From contig JASEVX010000013.1 in the NCBI GenBank assembly GCA_031761405.1, positions 43,852,704 through 43,916,703 on the forward strand: a stretch of DNA of 64,000 nucleotides, given 5' to 3'. This DNA is from Serripes groenlandicus (lineage: Eukaryota; Mollusca; Bivalvia; Cardiida; Cardiidae). Within the stretch, counting starts at the first letter, position 1, and each line of letters begins with the position of its first letter. Of the stretch, positions 45,700-57,545 are shown piece by piece. Both the position numbers and the translations under genes were made by a program. Under the pieces are notes generated by a model. The model made no database searches and was not told the origin of the DNA. It was given only the letters and a program-made list of their open reading frames with translations.

Positions 45700-46756
45700 C
45701 TAAAATATTCATACATTGACATTAACATGGAAACATTACATAAGTAATGCTGACCGTACATGTGTCAGTCCTTCCGCCGGTCAGTGCATTTAAAAATAAA
45801 ATGTGTTTGTGAAACGCTATTGTTGAGAACCTGCTTCTGCTGATCAGTTTTCACAGGGTTCTTCGATAAAATGATTAAGTTAATTACGAGAAAAACAAGG
45901 AAACACATGTAAAGGTGAACTTGCCGCCGTGATATGACTGATAAATTGTTAAAAACGGCGTTAAACCCAAATCAATCAATCAAGGACCGTAAAATTCCAA
46001 TTAGGGACTATCAAAGCTAGTCAATGTCAATATTTCTATAAGTGTCCGAATAATCAAAAGATAAAATGCATATTTGCAGTCAGTTTCATATAATCATTAA
46101 AATGAGCCCAAACACTCTTCATGTTCTTACAATGTTAATGATTTTAGGTGTATGCCTTATGATAAAACCATTAACGTACATCTTTATGAAAACTATAAGA
46201 AAAATTAATAAATTACAATCAATCTATATATCCTATCAACCACTAGAACATATTGAACATGTTAATGTGACAAACACAAGAAAGGTGCTACTCTGATAGC
46301 ACATAGCAATAGGGTCTAATATTTCCTTAGGTCTATTATTGTACGGGTTTTAGAAGTCATAATCTGTAATGATTAGTTGACCCTGGGAAGACGAATCTTT
46401 GCACAACTTGCATATCAACAGAGAGAATTGCATAAGAATGAATGTTAACATATCCTGTTAAAAGGAAACATAAAAATTAAGGTAATCAATGGGGACTAGT
46501 TTATTTTACCTAACCCAATCAGGAAAGTGGATACACAGAGAAACTGACACATTCAGTTATTAAAGATAGAAAGAATAAGAAAGTAAAAGTGTGGCTAGAG
46601 ATGGCCGAGTCAAACATGTTAGTACAACACACATATGGAGGAGAGGGTACTGGTCCCTTTGAAGGCAAACGGTCACCGCAGGGTGTCAAAGCAGTGAGAT
46701 GAGTGTTATGCAACATATCTCTGTTAGCACTAGATGGCATAGTCAACGCTTCGCCT

Positions 46757-46978
46757 GAACCCTTTCCCCTCATATGACAAATGCAGCACTTTGAACATGT
46801 TTTGACATAAAATGGAAAATTTCTATAATTGAATGGATGCATTATTACTTTAACAAAAAAACATTGTGGCAAAAGGAGTAATTGCACGTTTTGTGGAATT
46901 TCTTCTTTTGTCGATATGTTTTCAAAACGCCGTTTGTTGCAGAGGCGTCCGAAAGCGTCTATATGAGGGAAGGGTTAA
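46757..46978 (-). mobile_element. TTAA element type 1
   Basis: Left end TGAACCCTTTCCCCTCATAT, right end GAGGGAAGGGTTAA. Confidence 0.83.
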
Positions 46979-47042
46979 TTGTCAGTCTGATTACATATTT
47001 AGAAAGGAGTTTAAATTCCAGGAAATGCATGAGTCGGTGAAC

Positions 47043-47107
47043 TGGCCGCCGTGATATGACTGAGAAATTGTTAAAACGGCTTTAATTCCAATCAATCAAT
47101 CAATCAA
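47043..47107 (+). mobile_element. SINE 3' tail fragment
   Basis: Plus-orientation tail with GTGATATGACTGAGAAATTG and (AATC)n. A sister fragment is at 45,930-45,983. Confidence 0.7.
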
Positions 47108-47838
47108 GGACCGTTAACTTCCAATTAAAATCTAAACTAGTCAAAGTCAATATTTATTATAAAAGGAAGCATTACGGTAATCCATTTAATGGGGAACATT
47201 TTATTCTACCTAACCCACTCAGAAAGTGGATACACAGAGAAACTGATACTATCAGTTAATTAAAGATAGAGATTAAGAAGATGGATAGTGTGGCTAAGGA
47301 TGGCCGAGTCAAACATGTTAGTACAACACACATATGAAGGAAATGGTACTAGTCCCTTTGAAGTCAAAATGTTACGCATGGTGACAACGCAGGGAGAGTA
47401 TTGCTATGAAATATTTCTCTGTAAACCAGATGGGCCTAGCCAACCCTTCGACTTAACCCTTTCCGTCATATGACACTTCTGCAGTCGACGACATTGAAGA
47501 TATTTTTTCCCAACAAAAATGAAAATCTCTTTAATTGAATAGTTGACCTATGATTTAAGAGGAACCCATTGTGGCAAAATGAGAAGTTGCAATTGCAGTT
47601 GAAAGCAAGTGATTTGTAGAAAAGACATACAAGTAATCATATGCCTTCTCTGACCCTAACACAACCCTTTTTTCTAAGCCGCAAAAAAAAAAATGCTTTC
47701 GGTGTCGGAGAAGTCTCGGATTAGTATACAAGTATCAATGGTAGAGTGTCTAAGTTAAATGGACCAACTTTTATAGAAAATTATCGATATCAATAAAACA
47801 GATAACGGTCAAACGTTAACCGGCCTCAAATAGATTAC

Positions 47839-48219
47839 CTTTTCTGTTGAAGTTGACTTTCTAGGCGATGTGGATGTATGGAGGGTTGAAGACATAACCC
47901 TTAACTTCTTGTTAGCTTGTCTGTGCTGTGGTGTGGCGGGTAACTTCATCGCCAAATACGATCCAGGCTTCCGAACCTTGCGAAACTTCTCCTCAACTTC
48001 TTCCAGTTGCGTCTTTTTAACACGAACGGACCGTATGGTTCTGGTACAGTCATCGCATATAAATGCTGCTTTTCCAGGGGTAAAACTAATGTTGAAATTC
48101 TTGGTAAGTGTCTAAGCAGCACTCGGACCTCCTTTAAACTTACTTGACAGACTTACTCGCTTAAATCCTTTGCCTTTTTGCTTAAAAATTCCCCCACAAC
48201 ATGAACAATTTGTTGCCAT
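47839..48219 (-). pseudogene. Broken gene of unknown function, exon 1
   Basis: Frame from ATG at 48,219 reads MATNCSCCGGIFKQKGKGFK, then FTPGKAAFICDDCTRTIRS, so two C-x2-C pairs (CSCC and CDDC) may form one metal site, followed by a basic tail ending STSTEK at donor GTAATC (47,833-47,838). Codon 36 (48,112-48,114) is an in-frame TAG. A 45 bp GT-AG segment spanning that stop would restore the frame, but it would be an unusually short intron. Phase 0 exit matches the exon at 45.2 kb. I do not recognise a named family. Confidence 0.55.
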
Positions 48220-48350
48220 TCTGTTCTGTACATAAACACTCCTAATTTGGATTAATACACTCCCAATAATTGGACACCACGCTTTAAAGAGCTGATAAGA
48301 CCAATTTAAGGTAATTTCTATAATTAAAGGGTGACAACTCTTGATTGACT

Positions 48351-48550
48351 NNNNNNNNNNNNNNNNNNNNNNNNNNNNNNNNNNNNNNNNNNNNNNNNNN
48401 NNNNNNNNNNNNNNNNNNNNNNNNNNNNNNNNNNNNNNNNNNNNNNNNNNNNNNNNNNNNNNNNNNNNNNNNNNNNNNNNNNNNNNNNNNNNNNNNNNNN
48501 NNNNNNNNNNNNNNNNNNNNNNNNNNNNNNNNNNNNNNNNNNNNNNNNNN
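48351..48550. other. Assembly gap, 200 N
   Basis: Exactly 200 unknown bases. A fixed-size run like this is what scaffolding programs insert between contigs, so true distance and even adjacency are unknown. Confidence 0.99.
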
Positions 48551-48743
48551 AACAAGTCTACAGCAGATGACTTTGAAAACATACCCGAAAAAATTAGAAA
48601 CTGTCTTGAAATTAAAGTACAATAGTTGAAATGAGGTGAAAACATGGCAACAAAAGGAGAAATTGCTTCTATTGTTGCCATGTTTTCAAAAAGCTGTCTG
48701 CTACAGAGGCATCAGAAAGTGTCTATATGAGGGAAAGGGTTAA
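48551..48743 (-). mobile_element. TTAA element, cut by the N gap
   Basis: Counterpart of 8,167-8,400, with an additional ~25 bp central deletion. Confidence 0.8.
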
Positions 48744-48954
48744 GGCTTTCATTCCAAGGCTGTGAGTTCAATTCTAGCTAGGCAAACAATTTGGCCGATG
48801 AATGACAATAGCAAGAAGTCGTTTCTGTTATTTGCAATTCATGATTAGCAATTTCGTCTTTTGCCGAATTGTTTTCAAAAGTTGTTTGCTGCAGATGCAT
48901 CAAAACACTACTGCAAGTGGGAAAGGGTTAATACTCTTTACAACACAGAGGACT

Positions 48955-49148
48955 TGCTAAGGTGGGGGAAAACTAGTCTGTTCACAACAATATCTCTCTC
49001 TTATGACTCATCTAAACCTTATGTTGTGGGCACTCAAAAGAATCGTCTCAGTGATTTCTTTTGAGTACCCACAACATAGGGTTTGTTTGATGGTGATATA
49101 AAGATTTGGGAGTGTATAAAAACCGTTCTTATCTTATCTAGAGTTCTG
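48955..49148. mobile_element. CAGAGCTC palindromic MITE (copy 2)
   Basis: Counterpart of 8,610-8,815 with a shortened loop (GTCTCAGTGATTTC). Confidence 0.8.
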
Positions 49149-49182
49149 ACAATATTATCCCACCTCAACAATGAAACTATTC

Positions 49183-49406
49183 TTAACCCTTTCCCTCATA
49201 TAGACGCTTTCTGACGCCTCTGCAGCAGACGGCTTTTTGAAAACATAGTGACAAAAGAAGAAATTGCTCAATACGAGCAATTTCTCCTTTTGCCACAATG
49301 TTTTCAACTTCTAGGTTATCCATTCAATTATAGAGATTTTCCATTGTTTGACAAAATACTTTCAAAGTCGTCTGCTGCAGAATTGTCATATGAGGGAAAG
49401 GGTTAA
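49183..49406 (+). mobile_element. TTAA element type 1 (copy 2)
   Basis: Intact TTAA on both sides. Confidence 0.87.
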
Positions 49407-49504
49407 ATGCAAAACATGACCTCAGACTTAAATAGATTATGTGATCCTAAGGGGGGGGGTCTTTTGTAATGACACAACTATTGATCTAAATTGAGGGTAA
49501 AACT

Positions 49505-50960
49505 CTCAATGCGATAAAAAGTAATAAATTACAACTTCACTAATCAAGACTGAAAAAACTAGAGGACCCTGAAATAGTTTCCAATGTACTTACTTAATAC
49601 AAATAAAGAAAACCAGCTTTCTGGCGGCCATAGCTTTTCAACAGAACTGAACAATTTTCACTATCTTGGTAGAGGGTCAACTAAGAAACATTTGTGCGAA
49701 ATTGTTTTCAAATTTGACCAATAACTTTTTACCAGAAGATTTTCAAATGTTTGTTAGATATAACATGCATAGTGTTTTAAGGACCCCCATGTTTTTCAAC
49801 AGATCAGAATAATTTAAACAATCTTGGAAGAGGGTCCCCCAAGAAAAATTTGTCAAATTATTTTCAAGTTAGGTCAGTACTTTTCGACAAGAATTAAGTT
49901 ATTAAGTTTTGACTATACACATAAAGGGAAAACAAGCTCTGCCCCCTAGCTGCTATGTTTTCAATGGATAGGAATAATTTTGACATTCTTGGTAGTATTT
50001 GTGCTAAATTATTTTCAAGTAAGGGCAAGTACTTTTGGACAGGAAGATATCTAATGTTTTGTCATTTTTCTCTCTTTCTGATGACGCAGCGACCAAAGTA
50101 TTATGAATTAATTGATTGAACAATTTTGAAAGAGGAATGAATGTATATTGTTTTATGGCGCATCGACAGCTAAGGTCATTTAGTGCGCAATTAAATTTAA
50201 TTATTCATGATCCCTAGGTAAACAAACCAGTACTAGGCTAGAAAATGTGCCTTGCCCAAGGGCACTCCACCATGACATGAAAGAGGAACGAACACCTAAG
50301 GAGCATTTCTTCTTAATTATTTTGAAATTAGTTCATTGTTGGACAAAATATTTCAACTTTGTTTAACAGTCAACCCTTTCCCTCATACGACAATTCTGCA
50401 GCAGATGACTGAATGTATTTTGTCAAAACATAGACAATTTCCATAATTGAATGGATAACCTATGACAAAAAGTGGAAAACATTGTGTCAAAAGGAGAAAT
50501 TGCACGTTCAGTGCAATTTCTTCTTTTGTCACTATGTTTTTTAAAAAGCCGTCTGCTGCAGAGGCGTCAGAAAGCGTCTATATGAGGGAAAGGGTTAAGA
50601 GAAGATGATTGTAAGAAAATGTGAATGCTGGTGGAAAAAAAGATGAAGCCAGACACCGAACAGTGAGTGACCATAATAGCTCAACCAGCACATTATGTTT
50701 TGTCGTTCTTGGTAGTATTGTGCTAAATTATTTTTAAATAAGGGCCAGTACTTTTGGACAGGAAGATTTCTAATGTTTTGGCATTTTTCTCTCTTTTTGA
50801 TGACACAGCAACCAAAGTTCTATGAATTCGATTCTTTGAACAATTTTGAAAGAGGAAGACCTAAAGAGCATTTCTTCTAAAAATTGATTCATTGTTTTAG
50901 GAGAAGTTGATGGAAAGAAAATGTGAAGGCTGGTGGGAAAAAAGAAGAAGCCAGACGCTG
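49505..50960 (+). repeat. Copy 2 of the diverged array, with a local duplication
   Basis: Same array as 9.17-9.73 kb. Here the segment after the TTAA element (50,599-50,690, ...AGACACCGAACAGTGAGTGA) is repeated at 50,905-50,985, with more array units between, so copy 2 has a ~300 bp tandem duplication not in copy 1. Confidence 0.7.
50369..50598 (-). mobile_element. TTAA element type 1, inverted relative to copy 1
   Basis: Left end eroded to GTCAACCC. Flanked by the same unique DNA as 9,730-9,959 but in the other orientation. Confidence 0.85.
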
Positions 50961-51036
50961 GACGGTGAGTGACCATAATAGCTCAACCAGCACTTTGTGC
51001 CCAGGTGAGCTGAAAAGATGACAACATTCCACCTAC

Positions 51037-51244
51037 CAGACCCGGATTCACCGCTAACCAGCAAACACTGGTTCCCCTCATTTCTCTGTACATTGTGATA
51101 CGCTCTGGAACCCAGCGCATAGACATGGGGCTTCAACTCTGTCAGCGTCTGGGCCCTTCCATATGCCCGACCGATTTCATCTCCGTATAGATTTGGAATC
51201 ACTGTATATGGGTTGACAGTGATGAGAATATCTCCAATGTATGT
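51037..51244 (-). CDS. Second copy of the myosin P-loop exon
   Basis: Same 208 bp exon as at 10,080-10,287, with the same splice sites and open frame. I count seven base differences (about 3.4%). Five are silent; two change residues (GRPQTL to GRAQTL and GSRVYH to GSRAYH). The excess of silent changes shows that both copies have been under protein-level constraint. The partner exon carrying the P-loop lysine would fall to the left, where the sequence stops at the N gap. It is either the other allele retained in the assembly or a real tandem duplicate. Confidence 0.88.
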
Positions 51245-51446
51245 CTGAAATGAAATAATCAACTTACTGAAAGGACTGACTGTTTGCCCCTTTTAGATAA
51301 TTATACTTTCATTCATTGAGACTTTCAATGTTTTTGCCTACATGTTATCATAGTTGTTTGCTATAAATTTATTGTATATATGGAAAACGGTTAAAAATAC
51401 AGTAATTTATGGCAACTACTGCACATTTGAAAGTTGAAAGTTTTAC

Positions 51447-51673
51447 TTAAACGTTTCCTATATAGAAACGGGTCCTGACACCTCTGCAGCAGACGACTAT
51501 TGAAAACATTGTGGCAAATGTAGAAGTTGCTCATGATGAGCAATGTCTCCTTTTGCCAAAATGTTTTCAACTTTATTCAATAACTGTTATTCATTTATAT
51601 AGAGTTTCAATATTTCGCCTACAAGCTTTCAAAGTCATCGGCTGCAGATTTGTTGTATGTGAGAAAGGGTTTA
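51447..51673 (+). mobile_element. TTAA element type 2 (copy 2)
   Basis: Counterpart of 10,487-10,713. Confidence 0.78.
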
Positions 51674-51840
51674 CACAAATACCATATCAATGAAATTGTT
51701 CATCTAGATAAATGATCAAATCAACTCCATTTGATTTATGATTGATTTTGCTGAATAAAAACATAGTGCAAGAATGTTTTATATGTAACCAATATTGCGC
51801 AAAGATGTGGTATTATAAATGCTATAAGGACATTTTTTAA

Positions 51841-52081
51841 CCATTTACCTGATATGATATGATGTATATTGTAGTAATTACGTCCCATTAATGAAATGGA
51901 CTATAGTTTGCCTTATTTGTAATACACATGCTCATTAACTCATATAAATACGAGCAAGTTACAGATGATATTTATATGAGTTAATGAGCATGTGTATTAC
52001 AAATAAGGCAAACTATATATAGTCCATTTCATTAATGGGGCGTATACTATCATATACATCATATCATATCAGGTAAATGGT
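51841..52081. mobile_element. Foldback of ~110 bp arms, copy 2 only
   Basis: Arms 51,841-51,950 and 51,969-52,080 are near-perfect inverses with an 18 bp loop. The outermost CCATTTACCTGATATGATAT also occurs singly in copy 1 (10,886-10,905), so the flank itself is inside the inverted repeat. Either a MITE or an inverted duplication of the locus. Long near-perfect stem. Confidence 0.8.
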
Positions 52082-52180
52082 CTATCTTTCTTTTCATGAC
52101 GTTTAAGTCATTCTATATTGTTGAATAAAGTTGCAGAAACATCACATTTGTGTTAGCTAATAATCTCATCAGAGAACTGT

Positions 52181-52416
52181 TTAACCCTTTCCCTCATACG
52201 ACAATTCTGCAGCAGACGACTTTGAACATATTTTGTCAAAAAAAATAGAAAATCTCTATAATTGAATGGATAACCTATGACTAAAAGTGGAAAACATTGT
52301 GGCATAAGGAGAAATTGCTCGTTTTGAGCAATTTCTTCTTTTGTCACTATGTTTTCAAAAAGCAGTCTGCTGCATTAAGAGGCGTTAGAAAGTGTCTATA
52401 TGAGGGAAAGGGTTAA
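52181..52416 (-). mobile_element. TTAA element type 1, copy 2 only
   Basis: Intact. Lies in a ~550 bp segment of copy 2 that has no counterpart at 10,905 in copy 1. Confidence 0.88.
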
Positions 52417-52919
52417 CTGTACATTAGTACAACATCGACAATACAACAATATCTTAATGAAAGTCATCTGTATTGCAACAAAAACTTTGATAGAGAAGAA
52501 ATCGCTCACAATGAGCAGTTCTCCTTTTCCCCACAATGTTACCTGGAAGCCACTTATTGTTAAGGTGTCGAAAATGGTCAGTTACATAAGGGAGAGGAAA
52601 AGAAGGTATTTGCGATACAATATCTACTGAAGAGATACTTTTTTCCATCGCAGAAAAAGGAATAACTGCCAATCTTGAAATTGAAAACATTGTCAGGAAA
52701 CAACAGTGGCACAGTTTTTATTGTTCAGTGAGTTATGTTGCTTTCAACACATTCATTGCTAAATCAAAGTGTTTCCTGGGTAAGTTATCAGTACTAGCTA
52801 CTCAGGTCTGTTTAAACCTTTCCCCCCATATAATCGCTCTCTGACGCCTCTGCAGCAGACGACTTTTGAAAACATTCCATACCATTCAGTATGCCTATCC
52901 ATAATCCCTTGATGTATGA

Positions 52920-53150
52920 CTGAACCCTTTCCCTCATATAGACACTTTCTGATGCCTTTGCAGCAGACGGCTTTTTGAAAACAAAGTGACAAAAAAAGAA
53001 ATTGCTCAAAACAAGTAATTTCTCCTTTTGCCACAATGTTTTCCACTTTTAGTCATAGGTTATCCATTCAATTATAGAGATTTTCTATTTTTTGACAAAA
53101 TGTGTTCAAAGTCGTCTGCTGCAGAATTGTCGTATGAGGGAAAGGGTTAA
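52920..53150 (+). mobile_element. TTAA element type 1 (copy 2)
   Basis: Left end eroded to TGAACCC; right end intact. Confidence 0.86.
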
Positions 53151-53620
53151 GCAACTCGTCTAGGAGCTAAGCCGCTAAGCCTCGTCCAAGGACACTCCAC
53201 CATAAATGCTACAAGGGGGAAATGAACCTTGGACTCCGACATGCTAATCACTCAACAATGGCAATTCTTTTTTCATAAACCTTTTTTTTGTTATCACCAT
53301 TATTTTACCATTTCCCACATACAGACACAGATGTATGCCTCGATCTGTAGCAGACAGCCTTTGAAAACAGTGTGGCAAAAGGATAAATTGCAATATCTCT
53401 CATTTAACCTCTATTTCAACTCTATATTCAACATCTACACTTTCATTTATAGAGATTTTTCATAGTTTTTCCTTGATGTGTTCGAACCATTGTACTGCAG
53501 ACTTATAAATATGCCTTGTATACTACCACAAATGCTGCATGAGGGATTGAACTTGATCGAGACAACTGTTTCAAATCCTGCATATGGTGGATTTATTTTT
53601 CCTTTTGTTATCACCTTTAT

Positions 53621-53850
53621 TTAACCCTTTCCCTCATATAGACGTTTTCTGACGCCTCTGCAGCAGACAGCTTTTTGAAAACATAGTGACAAAAGAAGAA
53701 ATTGCACAAAACGTGCAATTTCTCCTTTTGCCACAATGTTTTCCACTTTTCGTCATAGGTTATCCATTCAAGTATAGAGATTTTCTATTTTTTGAGAAAA
53801 TACGTTCAAAGTCGTCTGCTGTAGAATTGTCATATGAGGGAAAGGGTTAA
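53621..53850 (+). mobile_element. TTAA element type 1, copy 2 only
   Basis: Between CACCTTTAT and GGGGTAGGATTTG. Copy 1 reads CACCTTTATCTATAGGGGG there (12,586-12,601), so it is either a fresh insertion or an excision scar. Confidence 0.88.
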
Positions 53851-54104
53851 GGGGTAGGATTTGTTTAACACTAATACATGTATAATATATGTAAATCTCA
53901 CATTACAACTTTATTTTAACCATTTACCAAGAACAGACAGCTAAAGACATCTATGCAGCATACAACTTTTAAAAATATTGCGGGAAATTATTTTGAGCAA
54001 TAGCTCCTTTTCTCTCACGAGTTTTCAATTGGTATCTCAATTAGAATTTCAAATTGCCATAATATCACGTTTTATTCCGATGATGTTTTCAAAGCAGCCG
54101 ACCA

Positions 54105-54333
54105 TTAACCCTTTCCCTCATACGACAATTCTGCAGCAGACGACTTTAAACATATTTTGTCAAAAATAGAAAATCTCTTTAATTGAATGGATAACGTTAC
54201 TATGTCTAAAAGTGGAAAGCATTGTGTCAAAAGGAGAAATTGCTCGTTTTGAGCAATTCTTTTGTCACTATGTTTTCAAAAAGCCGTCTGCTGCAGAGGC
54301 GTCAGAAAGCGTCTATATGAGGGAAAGGGTTAA
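54105..54333 (-). mobile_element. TTAA element type 1 (copy 2)
   Basis: Counterpart of 12,831-13,063; also shares its right TTAA with the next element (54,330-54,523). Confidence 0.87.
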
Positions 54334-56191
54334 CCCAACAAACAGACGCTTTCTGACACCTCTGCAGCAGACAACTTTTGAAAACCTTGTGGCAAAAGGG
54401 GAAATTGCTCATGGTGAGCAATTTCTCCTTTGTCCACAATGTTTCCATCTCCATTTAATAATTTTTACAAGGATGTTTTTTAAGTTGTCTGCTGCAGTTT
54501 TGTTGTATGTGGGTAAGGGTTAATATAACACATGAGCTAAATGGGCGGCCTATCACCATTAGAAATAATACAATCAGTTTAATTTTACCCTTTCCCATAT
54601 ACATCAAATCTGCAGCAGACGGCTTTGAAAACAGTTCCATGTTGACAAATATGAGGTTAATCTATAGCTATAACTGAGGTTAATCTATAGCTATAACTGA
54701 AAGTATACAATTGATAAGAGTTGAAAATCTTGAACGGTAACCTAATGTCAGTTATCATTACTTTGGAACAGAGAGTAGAATTGCGATACAACAATTTCTT
54801 TTTAGAACAATCATTTTTTCCAGACTGTTTCTGATGCCTCCTGAGCAGACGACTTTGGAAAAGATCGCATCAAAAGGACAAATTACTCATAATAAGCATT
54901 TTCTCCATTCATAATAACGTTTACAAGCATATTCGATTGTTATATATACATTCATTTAAAGAGATAATCAATATTTTGTCAGGGCGTTTTCAAAAGCGTC
55001 TGCTACAGATTGCTTGTATATGGGAAAAGGTTAAAAAGTCACGCTTTCCCACATATAGACGCTTTCTGATGCCTCTGTAGCAGGCAACTTTTTGAAAACT
55101 TTGTGACAAAAGAAGAAATTGCTCAAAACGAGCAATTTCTCCTTTTGACACAATGGTATCAATTCTATTCAAGTATGTCCTCATTTAGGGAGATTTTCCA
55201 TTAAATTGATGAGATGTTTTTTTTGAAAGGGTAAAAAAGGTTTATCCTAATACAGTTCATGTATACAGTTTAACCCTTTTCCCACTTTCAAAAAGTTTAC
55301 AACAGACAACTTTGAAAATATCTTTGCAGAAATATGGAATAACGAAAGCATAACTGTGAAATTTAGTTGTTATAATATATAACGTTACAGCAAAATTTAA
55401 TGGAAAAATTGCTCATGAGAAGCAATTTCTCCTATTGCCACAATGTTTTCATAATCTGTCCAAATGTCAGAGAGGGCAAATTTCAGAGTATTACTTTCAT
55501 ATGTATTAAATTGCCAATCCTTCACCTAAAACACCAAACTTCAGACATCACCATAAAAGATAACATTTGAAAACATTTTAACCTTTTCCCACTTTCAAAA
55601 CAAGCAATTTCTTCTTTTGCCACAATATTTTCAACTCTTTTCAGTAATTATACCTACAATTATAGAGCCTTTCCATGTTATTGTCTGGATGTTTTCAAAG
55701 TCGTCTGCTGCAGATTTCCTGTATGTGGGAAAGGGTTAAGAAAGGAGTCACATTTTTTCATCCGTTGCAGATGACAACTTTTAAAATATCGTAATTGAGA
55801 ACATCATATCATATCAAAAGTCGTCTGCTGGAGAGAAAGCATCTGTATGTGGGAAAGGGTTAACGAAAGGTCTGATATAATGACAATTAACTCTTTCCCA
55901 CTTACAAACACTTTCTGACGCCTCTGCAGCTGACGACTTTTGAAAACAAAGTGGCTAAAAGAGAAATTGCTCATAATGACAATGCTTTCAACTCTATACA
56001 AAAATAATTATTGTTCTCTCATTCATAGAGTGTTTCATTATCTTTGAGTAAATGTTTTCAAAGTTGTCTGCTGCAGATTTGTTGTATATGGGATTAATTG
56101 TTTGGTGTTTTACGCCGCTTTCAACAATATTTCAGTTAGATCACGACGTTCCCCGGGTTATAGTTACCAGTACAGCTGGGGTCCATTTATC

Positions 56192-56382
56192 AGATTTCCA
56201 GATAAGAAGGGGTATTCAGCTCTTTTTCCAACAATTTCTCTTATTATTAAAGTAAACCCTATGTTGTGGGTACTCAAAAGAATCGTCTCACTGAGACGAT
56301 TCTTTTGAGTACCAACAACATAGGGTTAGAGGGTCAAATAAGGATTTTAAAACATGTAAAACGCCCCTTATCTAGAGCTCTG
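56192..56382. mobile_element. CAGAGCTC palindromic MITE (copy 2)
   Basis: Same site as 16,446-16,636. The centre is a cleaner palindrome: GTACTCAAAAGAATCGTCTC then its inverse. Confidence 0.87.
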
Positions 56383-56735
56383 ATTTATCCTGACACACCA
56401 GCTTGTCAGTAGTATATAATGCTAACCCCCACAACCCTGAGCACCAAGTATGGCAGCCATTACTTCCATTTTTAAATTCATGTTGCATGTGGGAAAGGGT
56501 TTTGAGCATAAGTCGTGATGAACATTATTGTAAATAACATGTCATGTCACTTTTTTTTTGATTAATTTGTATGGATCTATTTTTAGAACTACCCGTTTAA
56601 ATCATGATATAGCGAGATATTTTTAGTTTCTTTTGTTAAATATGACAAACAAAAAGAGAAGAAATTTATTTGTTAACAACCAAATTTGCTGTAGACAACT
56701 TTTATAAAATGTAGGTAAAATTAAGGAAATTCTCT

Positions 56736-56948
56736 TTAACCCTTTCCCTCATACGACAATTCTGCAGCAGACGACTTTGAACATATTTTGTCAAAACATA
56801 GAAAATCTCCATAATTGAATGGATAACCTATCACTAAAAGTGGAAAACAATGTGGCAATTTTGTGCAATTTCTTCTTTTGTCACTATGTTTTCAAAAAGC
56901 CGTCTGCTGCAGATGGGTCTGAAAGCGTTTATATGAGGGAAAGGGTTA
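56736..56948 (-). mobile_element. TTAA element type 1, clean insertion in copy 2
   Basis: Copy 1 has CTCTTTAACCC at the site (16,977-16,987); copy 2 has CTCTTTAA, the element, then TTAACCC. This is a precise TTAA duplication with no other change. Confidence 0.92.
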
Positions 56949-57176
56949 ACCCTTTCCCACATACAACAATTCTGCAGCAGACAACTTTGAAAATATCTAG
57001 ACAAAAATTGCTAAATTCTCTTTAAATGAAAGGATATTTTTTATATAGAGTTGAAAACAATGTAACATAAGTGGAAATGTCTTGTTTTGGGCAATTTCCC
57101 CTTTTGTCACAACGTTATAAAAAGTTGTCTGCTGCAAAGGCGTCAGAAAGCAACTCAATATGTGGCAAAGGATTAA
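56945..57176 (-). mobile_element. TTAA element type 2, older, at the same TTAA
   Basis: The pre-existing element whose left TTAA served as the target. Its copy 1 counterpart starts at 16,980 and is cut short at ~17,163. Confidence 0.82.
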
Positions 57177-57315
57177 ATGAAAGTATAATCACTGAATAGA
57201 ATGGAAAACCTTGTGGTAAAAGGAAAAACTGCTCATGATCAAAAGTCATCGGCTGAAGATGTGTCAAAATGTGTCTGCATGTGGGAAAGATCGAGTTAAA
57301 AAATCTCTGACGACT

Positions 57316-57545
57316 TTAACACTTTCCCTCATACAACAATTCTGCAGCAGACGACTTCGAACATATTTTGTTAAAAAATAGAAAGTCTCTATAATTGAAT
57401 GGATAACCAATGACTAAAAGTGGAAAACATTGTGGCAAAAGGAGAAATTGCTTGTTTTGAGCAATTTCTTCTTTTGTCACTATGTTTTCAAAAAGCCATC
57501 TGCTGCAGAGGCGTCAGAAAGCGCCTATATGAGGGAAAGGGTTAA
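57316..57545 (-). mobile_element. TTAA element type 1
   Basis: Full length. Part of this element survives in copy 1 as a 70 bp chimera at 17,164-17,233. Confidence 0.86.

Larger units (their letters stand above)
45940..47600 (+). repeat. Local tandem duplication, ~1.1 kb unit, diverged
   Basis: 45,940-46,978 and 47,045-47,600 share a SINE tail, AATCAATCAAGGACCGT, a CACAGAGAAACTGA block, GATGGCCGAGTCAAACATGT and a terminal TTAA element. The two copies are well diverged with indels. No convincing gene. Confidence 0.65.
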
